A stretch of 50,157 bases of DNA, from positions 1-50,157 of the forward strand of contig NZ_JAEB01000027.1 in the NCBI RefSeq assembly GCF_000518685.1, given 5' to 3'. The stretch comes from Eubacterium xylanophilum ATCC 35991. GTDB lineage: Bacteria > Bacillota > Clostridia > Lachnospirales > Lachnospiraceae. Below the pieces are notes generated by a model, which saw only the letters and a list, made by a program, of their open reading frames with translations, did not search any database and was not told where the DNA came from. This document shows positions 26,825 through 33,682 of this stretch, one piece after another; the first letter of the stretch is position 1, and every line of letters starts with the position of its first letter. A program made the translations under genes and the position numbers.

Positions 26825-27427
26825 GTGAATATTGTTTGTTTAGATTTAGAAGGTGTATTGGTTCCAGAGATTTGGATAGCGTTTGCTGAGGCTACTGGGA
26901 TTCCAGAACTCAAGAGGACAACTAGAGACGAACCAGATTATGATAAGTTGATGAATTATAGACTTGACATCTTAAGAGAACATGGACTTGGTCTCAAAGA
27001 GATTCAGGATACAATTGCAACTATTGATCCATTGCCGGGTGCCAAAGCTTTCTTGGATGAATTGAGAAGCTTGACTCAGGTAATTATTATCAGTGATACA
27101 TTTACACAGTTTGCAAAGCCGTTGATGGAGAAGCTCGGCATGCCGACTATTTTCTGCAACACACTTGAAGTTGCAGAGAACGGTGAGATCACTGGTTTTA
27201 GAATGAGATGTGAGCAGTCAAAGCTCACAACAGTTAAGGCATTGCAGTCTATAGGTTATGACACAATCGCAAGTGGCGACAGTCACAACGATTTGGGCAT
27301 GATTCTTAACAGCAAGGCTGGATTTCTTTTCAAGAGCACAGATGCGATTAAGGCTGAGTATCCTCAGTTGCCTGCTTTTGAAGAGTATGATGAGTTGCTT
27401 GAGGCAATTAAGAAGAATTTAGATTAA
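26825..27427 (+). CDS. thrH: ThrH-like HAD phosphatase (phosphoserine phosphatase/homoserine phosphotransferase)
   Basis: This HAD-superfamily enzyme resembles Pseudomonas ThrH, which dephosphorylates phosphoserine and can pass the phosphate to homoserine. The similarity runs over the whole 200 residues. The N-terminal segment CLDLEGVLVPEIWIAFAE holds the nucleophile Asp, followed by Glu rather than the usual second Asp, as in ThrH. Motif II is IIISDTFTQF and motif IV is ASGDSHNDLGMI. The start is a GTG at 26825 behind AAGGAGG. It leads an apparent operon with an RsbW-like kinase and a STAS protein, which is an unusual setting. It might supply serine, or act on another phosphorylated serine. 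Confidence 0.85.
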   Translation: MNIVCLDLEGVLVPEIWIAFAEATGIPELKRTTRDEPDYDKLMNYRLDILREHGLGLKEIQDTIATIDPLPGAKAFLDELRSLTQVIIISDTFTQFAKPLMEKLGMPTIFCNTLEVAENGEITGFRMRCEQSKLTTVKALQSIGYDTIASGDSHNDLGMILNSKAGFLFKSTDAIKAEYPQLPAFEEYDELLEAIKKNLD

Positions 27428-27482
27428 GTATGAAGGGAGCTCTGCTTGGTTTTAGATTCGTCTAGTCGACAAGGGGGGTACT

Positions 27483-27893
27483 ATGAAAGAGGTAACAGTT
27501 GTTGCTAGCATTGATAATGTTCGCAAAGTCACGGAATTTGTGGATGCGGAGTTGGAGAGATTTGATTGTCCACCAAAAGCTCAGATGCAGATTGATATTG
27601 CAATTGACGAACTATTTTCCAATATTGCAAACTATGCATACAATCCAGAGGTAGGAGAGGCTACTGTAAGAGTAGAAGTTATCGAAGATCCACTTTCGGT
27701 TGAGATTACTTTTATTGATAACGGTGTGCCTTATGATCCGCTTAAAAAAGAGGATCCTGACGTAACTTTATCAGCAGAAGAGCGTGAGATCGGGGGATTG
27801 GGTATATTTATGGTCAAGAAGACCATGGACAATGTAGTTTATGAGTATACTAATGGGAAAAATATTCTGAAAATTGTCAAGAATATTGGTTAA
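27483..27893 (+). CDS. RsbW/SpoIIAB-like serine kinase (anti-sigma factor type)
   Basis: This 136-residue protein consists of a single GHKL ATPase domain, as in anti-sigma factor kinases that phosphorylate a STAS partner. The N-box is IDIAIDELFSNIANYAY, the G1 loop is FIDNGVPYDPL, and the G2 region is EIGGLGIFMVKKTMD. It is preceded by GGGGGG and followed 33 bases later by the STAS gene, so the two should be kinase and substrate. No sigma factor or PP2C phosphatase gene is nearby. The pair may therefore act on a target elsewhere or control something other than a sigma factor. Confidence 0.88.
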   Translation: MKEVTVVASIDNVRKVTEFVDAELERFDCPPKAQMQIDIAIDELFSNIANYAYNPEVGEATVRVEVIEDPLSVEITFIDNGVPYDPLKKEDPDVTLSAEEREIGGLGIFMVKKTMDNVVYEYTNGKNILKIVKNIG

Positions 27894-27926
27894 GTAGCTT
27901 AGAGAGAAATTTAAGGAGGCAAAACT

Positions 27927-28223
27927 ATGAAAGTAGATAAGATCAAGGACGGAAGCAAACTAACATTGGCAGTATCCGAGAGATTGGATACATCGACGGC
28001 ACCAGAGCTAGAGACTATTATACTTGATAGCATTGAAGGAATAACAGATCTTGTTATTGACTTTAAGGATTTGGTATATATCTCATCTGCTGGTCTTCGT
28101 GTTCTTTTGAGTACTCAGAAGAAGATGAATAAGCAGGGAAAGATGGTCATCAAGAATGTAAACGACGATGTCATGGAAGTGTTTGAAATAACCGGATTTA
28201 CAGACATTTTGACATTCGAGTAA
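27927..28223 (+). CDS. STAS-domain anti-anti-sigma factor (RsbV/SpoIIAA-like)
   Basis: This 98-residue single STAS domain contains the segment DFKDLVYISSAGLRVLLS. One of its paired Ser residues is the normal phosphorylation site of this family. It is expected to bind the RsbW-like protein when unphosphorylated and be released when phosphorylated. AAGGAGG precedes the ATG. It is the last gene of the thrH-like operon and is followed by two terminators in tandem. Confidence 0.9.
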   Translation: MKVDKIKDGSKLTLAVSERLDTSTAPELETIILDSIEGITDLVIDFKDLVYISSAGLRVLLSTQKKMNKQGKMVIKNVNDDVMEVFEITGFTDILTFE

Positions 28224-28260
28224 GCCTATCAAATTCCTTACATATAACGTGGTTATTTTA

Positions 28261-28293
28261 ATGCTCTTCGTGAAAACGAGGAGCATTTTTTTT
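28261..28293 (+). terminator. Intrinsic terminator after the STAS gene
   Basis: A 10-bp stem (ATGCTCTTCG at 28261-28270 with 28277-28286, one G-T pair) has a TGAAAA loop and a run of T residues to 28293. Confidence 0.9.
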
Positions 28294-28309
28294 GAAACGC
28301 ATATTGCTG

Positions 28310-28341
28310 GTCTTACAAGCTTTGCTTGTAAGACATTTTTT
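28310..28341 (+). terminator. Second, tandem terminator
   Basis: A perfect 10-bp stem (GTCTTACAAG at 28310-28319 with 28325-28334) has a CTTTG loop and T6 at 28336-28341. Together with the first one it isolates the ech operon from upstream transcription. Confidence 0.88.
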
Positions 28342-28371
28342 GTATTATAAAGTTTTGGGGCGAGAAAACTT

Positions 28372-28401
28372 GAAAAATCGAGAAAAATCGGGAAAATAAT
28401 T
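28372..28401 (+). promoter_or_regulatory. Three 10-bp phased A-tract repeats upstream of the ech promoter
   Basis: GAAAAATCGA, GAAAAATCGG and GAAAATAATT follow each other with a period of exactly 10 bp and end about 11 bp before the -35 box. A-tracts repeated once per helical turn bend DNA. The AT-rich part next to the -35 box may act as an UP element. The repeated GAAAAATCG could also be a protein-binding direct repeat. Confidence 0.5.
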
Positions 28402-28412
28402 AATAAAATTCA

Positions 28413-28441
28413 TTACAATTTTAGTGAGTTTGTGTTATAAT
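28413..28441 (+). promoter_or_regulatory. Promoter of the ech-hyp operon
   Basis: TTACAA (28413-28418) and a perfect TATAAT (28436-28441) are separated by 17 bp. Transcription would start near 28448, about 38 bases before echA. Confidence 0.8.
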
Positions 28442-28485
28442 ATATAAGGCTTTTATGGCTAACATTATATTAAGGAGAGTTAGAT

Positions 28486-30405
28486 ATGGAAAATTTGATT
28501 ACCGTACTAATTTGTGCGCCTATCGTTATGGCGCTCATCATGGCTCTAGTATCCAATGATAAGGTAAGAGGAATTCTTACTTATCTGTTTGGGACTGTGA
28601 TTGCTGGGCTTGCAGTTACAGTTGCGGTACTGTGGTTTAAAAAAGGCGAAGTATTAACATTTGATTTGCCACAGACTGAGATATGGGATCATGCAATCTT
28701 GGTACTTGAGTATGTTCTTATGCTTGTGATTATCTACTTGTCAGTCAAAGCTAAGAAGGGCATCATCAGCGTACTTGCGATTGTACAGACATGTCTTGTT
28801 ACCGGATTGGAGTTATTTGGACCAAAGCTTGTTATTGTTAGAGATCACATGAAGATGGACTGGTTGAGTGTCATCATGATTCTCATTATCGGTATCGTCG
28901 GCGTCGGAATCGGTATCTACGCAGTTGGATACATGAGAGGGTACCATGTACACCACTCAGAGGTCAAAGATCGCCGAGCATTTTTCTTCAGCATCATGTT
29001 CCTTTTCTACGGAGCAATGTTTGGTCTTGTTACTTCAGCAAACCTTATCTGGTTGTACTTCTTCTGGGAAGTTACCAGTGTATGTTCTTTCCTTCTTATT
29101 GGATATACACAGACAGAAGAAGCCACAAACAATTCATTTAAAGCTTTGTGGATGAACCTTTTGGGCGGACTGGGTATTGCACTTGCGATAGCATTTGCAT
29201 TTACATTTATAGGAAGTGTTGATTTATACTTTATCGTGAAGATTGCTTCACAGTACGGAAATCAATATGGCTTGCTTATTCCTATAGCATTGCTTGGATT
29301 TGCTGCTTTGACTAAGTCAGCGCAGTTCCCATTCTCAGGATGGTTGCTCGGTGCCATGGTTGCACCTACACCTTCATCAGCATTGCTTCACAGTGCGACG
29401 ATGGTTAAAGCGGGAGTTTATCTTCTCGTGAGAATTGCGATTGCTATGAATGGCAATACTGCAGGTCAGATGATATATCTCGCCGGAGGATTTACATTCT
29501 TCATGGCGTCAGTTCTTGCTATATCACAGAGTGACGGCAAGAAGGTTTTGGCATACTCTACAATCTCAAACCTCGGTTTGATTGTTGGATGTGCGGGAAT
29601 TGGAACCAAGGAAACTATATGGGCAGCGGCATTCCTCATTATTTTCCATGCTATTACCAAGTCTATGATGTTCCAGTGTGTTGGAGCTATTGAAAACTCA
29701 ACAGGTAGTAGGGATATAGAGGATATGCAGGGCTTAGCTTTGAGATATCCCAAGCTTGCATTTATCTTGATGCTTGGTATTGCCGGAATGTTCTTGGCAC
29801 CATTTGGAATGCTTATTTCGAAGTGGGCAGCACTCAAAGCATTTGTGGATGCGCCAAGTACTATTATGGTTCTTTTCATTGCATTTGGTAGTGCGACAAC
29901 TATGTTCTACTGGACAAAGTGGTTTGCAAAGATCCTTGGAATCGGAGAGAAAAATGAAAAAGACGTTACAGAGGGTAATGAGTACTTCTCTATGTTCGCT
30001 CATGCAATCATGCTTTTGATTGCTGTGACAAGTCTTCCAATTATCTCAATCAAGGTTGTTGAGCCTTATGTAAAGGATGTATTTGGTTCAGCAGTTCCTG
30101 CGATTTCTGAGTCAAATATTTGGACAATGGTTATTCTTGTGTCTGCAATTTTTGTCATTCCGCTTATCACATATGGTGTGGCAAGAAGTGTTAAGCACAA
30201 GGATGTTATGGCATACATGGGCGGAGCCAATACCGGAGACAATAAAAACTTTGTCGATGCTATGGGTGAAGCTAAGGAACTTAAAGTATCAAACTGGTAT
30301 CTTGATGACTGGTTTGGTGAAGCAAAGCTGTTTAAACCGGCTATGTGGGGAGGAATTGCTATTATTCTCATCTTCCTCGGTATTGTGATTGGAGGTGCAT
30401 TATAA
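28486..30405 (+). CDS. echA: Ech hydrogenase subunit EchA (NuoL/MrpA-like ion-pumping subunit)
   Basis: This is the large membrane subunit of an energy-converting NiFe hydrogenase, which pumps H+ or Na+ across the membrane when electrons flow from ferredoxin to protons. It has 639 residues and some 14-16 TM helices. Key charged residues of antiporter-like subunits are present: Glu195 in YFFWEVTSVCSFLLIG, Lys277 in ALTKSAQFPFSGWL and Lys308 in SATMVKAGVYLL. The PFSGWLLGAMVAPTPSSALL stretch is characteristic. It has a TAAGGAGAG ribosome binding site and its own promoter, and its stop overlaps the echB start (TAATG). The order echABCDEF that follows is the classical one from Methanosarcina barkeri. 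Confidence 0.9.
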   Translation: MENLITVLICAPIVMALIMALVSNDKVRGILTYLFGTVIAGLAVTVAVLWFKKGEVLTFDLPQTEIWDHAILVLEYVLMLVIIYLSVKAKKGIISVLAIVQTCLVTGLELFGPKLVIVRDHMKMDWLSVIMILIIGIVGVGIGIYAVGYMRGYHVHHSEVKDRRAFFFSIMFLFYGAMFGLVTSANLIWLYFFWEVTSVCSFLLIGYTQTEEATNNSFKALWMNLLGGLGIALAIAFAFTFIGSVDLYFIVKIASQYGNQYGLLIPIALLGFAALTKSAQFPFSGWLLGAMVAPTPSSALLHSATMVKAGVYLLVRIAIAMNGNTAGQMIYLAGGFTFFMASVLAISQSDGKKVLAYSTISNLGLIVGCAGIGTKETIWAAAFLIIFHAITKSMMFQCVGAIENSTGSRDIEDMQGLALRYPKLAFILMLGIAGMFLAPFGMLISKWAALKAFVDAPSTIMVLFIAFGSATTMFYWTKWFAKILGIGEKNEKDVTEGNEYFSMFAHAIMLLIAVTSLPIISIKVVEPYVKDVFGSAVPAISESNIWTMVILVSAIFVIPLITYGVARSVKHKDVMAYMGGANTGDNKNFVDAMGEAKELKVSNWYLDDWFGEAKLFKPAMWGGIAIILIFLGIVIGGAL

Positions 30406-31271
30406 TGATGTGTAAGATTATAACAGTGGTTGCATTTATTATACTTGCTCCTTTTATCGGCGGGCTTCTCGATGGTATTGACAGAAAGCTTTCTGCGAGA
30501 ATGCAGGGAAGAAAGGGACCATCAGTATTGCAGCCTTTCTATGACCTTAAGAAGTTGTTTGATAAGCAGTTCCTGTCAGTTAACAAGATGCAGTTGTTCA
30601 TGGTAATATCATATCTCATATTTATGATCGTTACCGGAGCGATGTTCTTCGCAGGAATGGACCTTCTCATGTGCTTCTTCGTATTGTCAACAGTAGTTAT
30701 GTTCCTTATTTTGGCGTCTTCATCAACACATTCGCCATTTGCTTCTATAGGAACACATCGTGAGATGATGCAGATGATGTCATATGAGCCAATGGTTTTG
30801 TTGACAGCTATAGGTTTTTATCTGGCAACAGGTAGTTTCAAAGTAGAAGATATTATCAAGATGGATAAGCCGGCAATCATTATGTTGCCAGGATTCTTCT
30901 TGGGATTTGTATATATCTTAACTATTAAGTTTAGAAAGTCACCATTCGACCTCAGTGCATCACATCATGCACACCAGGAAATCGTAAGAGGTATCACAGT
31001 GGAGATGGTAGGTCCGGAGTTCGCGCTTACTACTCTTGCAGAATGGTATGAATACGTATTCCTTCTTGGAATCGTAGGATTGTTCTTTGTAAACAGCAAT
31101 CCAATCAGTTATGTCGTTGCTGTTGTTGTTGCTTTCGCAGCATTTTTCTTGGAAATACTGATAGACAACACATCAGCTCGTGTAAAGTGGCAGCTTATGT
31201 TTAAGTTGACATGGATTATCTCATTGGTTTGTGGCGGCGTCAACTTGTTGATTCTTGAGTATATGAGATAA
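30405..31271 (+). CDS. echB: Ech hydrogenase subunit EchB (NuoH-like)
   Basis: This 288-residue membrane subunit, related to NuoH of complex I, links the membrane arm to the catalytic arm. Hallmarks are the N-terminal GGLLDGIDRKLSARMQGRKG, HSPFASIGTHREMMQMMSYEP and SPFDLSASHHAHQEIVRG, the loops that contact the small subunit. There are eight predicted TM segments. The frame is open upstream, but the ATG at 30405 overlaps the echA stop by one base and has TTGGAGG nine bases before it. Confidence 0.92.
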   Translation: MMCKIITVVAFIILAPFIGGLLDGIDRKLSARMQGRKGPSVLQPFYDLKKLFDKQFLSVNKMQLFMVISYLIFMIVTGAMFFAGMDLLMCFFVLSTVVMFLILASSSTHSPFASIGTHREMMQMMSYEPMVLLTAIGFYLATGSFKVEDIIKMDKPAIIMLPGFFLGFVYILTIKFRKSPFDLSASHHAHQEIVRGITVEMVGPEFALTTLAEWYEYVFLLGIVGLFFVNSNPISYVVAVVVAFAAFFLEILIDNTSARVKWQLMFKLTWIISLVCGGVNLLILEYMR

Positions 31272-31296
31272 AAACGGAAAGAAAGGATTGAGAGAT

Positions 31297-31809
31297 ATGA
31301 ATAGTATACATAAATCCCCATGGCTCTTGCATTATGATGGATCAAGTTGTAATGGATGCGATATCGAAGTTCTCGCATGTACAACTCCAGTATATGATGT
31401 AGAGAGATTTGGCGTAGTAAATACAGGAAATCCTATGCATGCGGATATCTTCCTAGTGACAGGAGGAATCAATACACAGAATGCAGAGGTAGTTAAACAG
31501 ATATATAATCAGATGCCTAATCCTAAGGTGGTTCTTGCCATCGGTACATGTGCATGTACAGGAGGCGTCTTCAAGGAGTGCTATAATATTCAAGGTGGAG
31601 TAGATACAGTTATTCCGGTGGACATTTACGTTCCTGGATGCGCTGCAAGACCAGAGTCAATCATTGATGGTGTTGTCAAGGCTGTTGCTCTCTTCAAGGA
31701 GAAGAGCAAAGATGGCGACTTTGTGGAAGTCGATGAAGTACCTGGAGATGAAGAGGCTGAAACAGAGGAAACTGTTGCAGCAGTAGAGACTGAAGGAGGA
31801 GAGGAATAA
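31297..31809 (+). CDS. echC: Ech hydrogenase small subunit EchC (NuoB-like) with acidic tail
   Basis: This is the soluble small subunit carrying the 4Fe-4S cluster nearest to the NiFe site. The four expected ligands are Cys18 and Cys21 (SSCNGCDIE), Cys85 (GTCACTGG) and Cys115 (PGCAARPE). The ATG at 31297 with GAAAGGA upstream is preferred over the TTG at 31288. After residue 136 the protein continues with about 30 mostly acidic residues (for example GDEEAETEETVAAVE), which the catalytic core does not need. Its stop overlaps the echD start as TAATG. Confidence 0.92.
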   Translation: MNSIHKSPWLLHYDGSSCNGCDIEVLACTTPVYDVERFGVVNTGNPMHADIFLVTGGINTQNAEVVKQIYNQMPNPKVVLAIGTCACTGGVFKECYNIQGGVDTVIPVDIYVPGCAARPESIIDGVVKAVALFKEKSKDGDFVEVDEVPGDEEAETEETVAAVETEGGEE

Positions 31810-32168
31810 TGCAAGATCTTGGACAAGATATTATCAAGTTAGAAAAAGATGAATTTCTTCCTGAAGTTCAGAAAAAACGCAATGAAAACTGGCGCCTAGG
31901 TCAGATTTGCTGTGCGTTCGTTGATGGCACAACATATGAGGTGAGCTATTCATTTTGTAAAGATTTGGAGGTTGTTCACTTTAGATTAGAAGTTGGCAAG
32001 GACGAGGAAGTACTAAGTATTTCCAGGATCTATGATTCGGCGGTATTCTATGAAAATGAGATGCATGAGTTGTTTGGACTTAATGTAACCAATATGGCTG
32101 TAGATTGTCAGGATAAGCTTTATAGAATCAAAGAGACTACACCATTTGTTAAGAAGGAGGAAAAGTAA
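31809..32168 (+). CDS. echD: Ech hydrogenase subunit EchD (NuoC-like)
   Basis: This small 119-residue soluble subunit corresponds to the 30-kDa (NuoC) protein that packs against the large subunit. The C-terminal segment ISRIYDSAVFYENEMHELFG has the family's conserved (E/D)-(R/N)E-x-x-(D/E)-(L/M)-(F/Y)G ending. It starts on the overlapping TAATG after echC. A GGAGG at its own 3' end serves echE, which begins on the very next base. Confidence 0.88.
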   Translation: MQDLGQDIIKLEKDEFLPEVQKKRNENWRLGQICCAFVDGTTYEVSYSFCKDLEVVHFRLEVGKDEEVLSISRIYDSAVFYENEMHELFGLNVTNMAVDCQDKLYRIKETTPFVKKEEK

Positions 32169-33248
32169 ATGGCAAAGAGAAGTATAGTTCCTTTTGGACC
32201 ACAACATCCGGTTTTGCCGGAGCCAATCCATCTTGACCTTGTTTTGGAAGATGAGACAGTTGTAGAAGCCCTTCCTTCAATTGGTTATATTCACCGTGGA
32301 TTGGAGAGTTTGGTTGCCAAAAAAGATTTCAATGAAATGGCATATGTAACAGAGCGTATCTGTGGTATCTGCTCATTTATGCATGGTATGGGATATTGCT
32401 CAACGATAGAGAAAATCATGGGACTTGAGGTTCCTGAGCGCGCTAACTATCTCAGAACAATATGGTGCGAGATGTCAAGACTTCACAGCCATCTTCTTTG
32501 GCTTGGATTGTTGGCTGATGCCTTTGGTTTTGAGGCACTTTTCATGGAGTGTTGGAAGATTCGTGAGAAAATTCTCGATATGTTTGAAGAGTCAACCGGT
32601 GGACGTGTTATCTTCTCTGTCAACAAAATTGGTGGAGTTTTGAAGGACATGCCTGCAGAGATGTTAGCTGATTTTATGAAGAGATTAGATGGTATGCAAA
32701 AAGAGCTTAAGAAGGCTACTAAGGTATTCATGAATGATTATACTGTTAAGTCTCGTCTTGAGGGCATCGGTATTCTTTCAAAGGAAGATGCTATTGCATG
32801 TGGAGCTGTTGGACCTATGATGAGAGCCAGCGGAATCGAAGTTGACATGCGTAAGACAGGATATGCAGCATACAAAGATATTGATTTCCAGGTAATCACA
32901 AGCGATAGATGTGATAGTTATGGAAGATGTGAAGTTCGTATTGGTGAGATATTCCAGTCAATTGAGATTATCCGTCAGGCAATTGCTCAGATTCCGGATA
33001 CGGAACTCTCAGTTATGGCTAAGGGATTCCCTAAGGGAGAAGCTTTTGTAAGATTTGAGCAGCCACGTGGAGAGGCATTCTACTATTCACGAGCTAATGG
33101 AACTAAGAACTTGGATCGTATGCGTGTCCGCACTCCTACTTTTGCAAACCTTCCATCATTGGTAAAGATTTTGCAGGGAGCTCAGTACGGCGATGTGCCA
33201 CTATTGGTACTTACAATTGATCCATGTATTAGTTGTACAGAGAGATAA
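32169..33248 (+). CDS. echE: Ech hydrogenase large subunit EchE, NiFe catalytic subunit
   Basis: This subunit binds the NiFe centre that makes or splits H2. Both ligand motifs are intact: Cys65/Cys68 in ERICGICSF and Cys353/Cys356 in DPCISCTER. The protein ends three residues after the last Cys. It therefore has no C-terminal extension to be cleaved after nickel insertion, as known for some Ech enzymes, and no maturation protease gene accompanies the operon. Its 359 residues match the EchE size. It starts one base after echD. Confidence 0.95.
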   Translation: MAKRSIVPFGPQHPVLPEPIHLDLVLEDETVVEALPSIGYIHRGLESLVAKKDFNEMAYVTERICGICSFMHGMGYCSTIEKIMGLEVPERANYLRTIWCEMSRLHSHLLWLGLLADAFGFEALFMECWKIREKILDMFEESTGGRVIFSVNKIGGVLKDMPAEMLADFMKRLDGMQKELKKATKVFMNDYTVKSRLEGIGILSKEDAIACGAVGPMMRASGIEVDMRKTGYAAYKDIDFQVITSDRCDSYGRCEVRIGEIFQSIEIIRQAIAQIPDTELSVMAKGFPKGEAFVRFEQPRGEAFYYSRANGTKNLDRMRVRTPTFANLPSLVKILQGAQYGDVPLLVLTIDPCISCTER

Positions 33249-33260
33249 GGAGGAATAGAA

Positions 33261-33680
33261 ATGAGTAAGATAATGAGTTTTACCAAAATCGCGCTTAAGA
33301 ACTTAGTTTCAAAGCCAGCTACGACTTCTTATCCATTTGAGCCCAAGGAATATCCTGAGCGCACAAGAGGTCACGTAGTATTAGATGATGATCCATGTAT
33401 TCTCTGTGGAATGTGTATGAGAAGTTGTCCACCGGGAGCAATCAAAGTTGATCGCGCAGGTGGAACATGGGCAATTAACGGTTATGATTGTATACAGTGT
33501 GGATACTGTGTTGAGAAATGTCCAAAGAAATGTCTCAGCATCGTGCCTGGTTATACAGAGCCTTCATCTGAAAAGACTATACAGACGGTTAAGGTTGAGG
33601 TGCCACCACCACCAAAGCCAGCTGCCAAACCAGCAGCACCAAAGCCGGCTGCAGATAAGGCTCCTGAGAACAAGGAGTAA
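33261..33680 (+). CDS. echF: Ech hydrogenase ferredoxin subunit EchF (NuoI-like) with Pro/Ala/Lys tail
   Basis: This polyferredoxin takes electrons from soluble ferredoxin. It has two 4Fe-4S motifs: Cys46, 49, 52 and 56 (CILCGMCMRSCP), and Cys77, 80, 83 and 87 (CIQCGYCVEKCP). After residue 112 there is a tail of about 28 residues made largely of Pro, Ala and Lys (VPPPPKPAAKPAAPKPAADK), which looks flexible and basic. It starts behind AAGGAGG, and hypF follows after two bases. Confidence 0.93.
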   Translation: MSKIMSFTKIALKNLVSKPATTSYPFEPKEYPERTRGHVVLDDDPCILCGMCMRSCPPGAIKVDRAGGTWAINGYDCIQCGYCVEKCPKKCLSIVPGYTEPSSEKTIQTVKVEVPPPPKPAAKPAAPKPAADKAPENKE

Positions 33681-33682
33681 CA

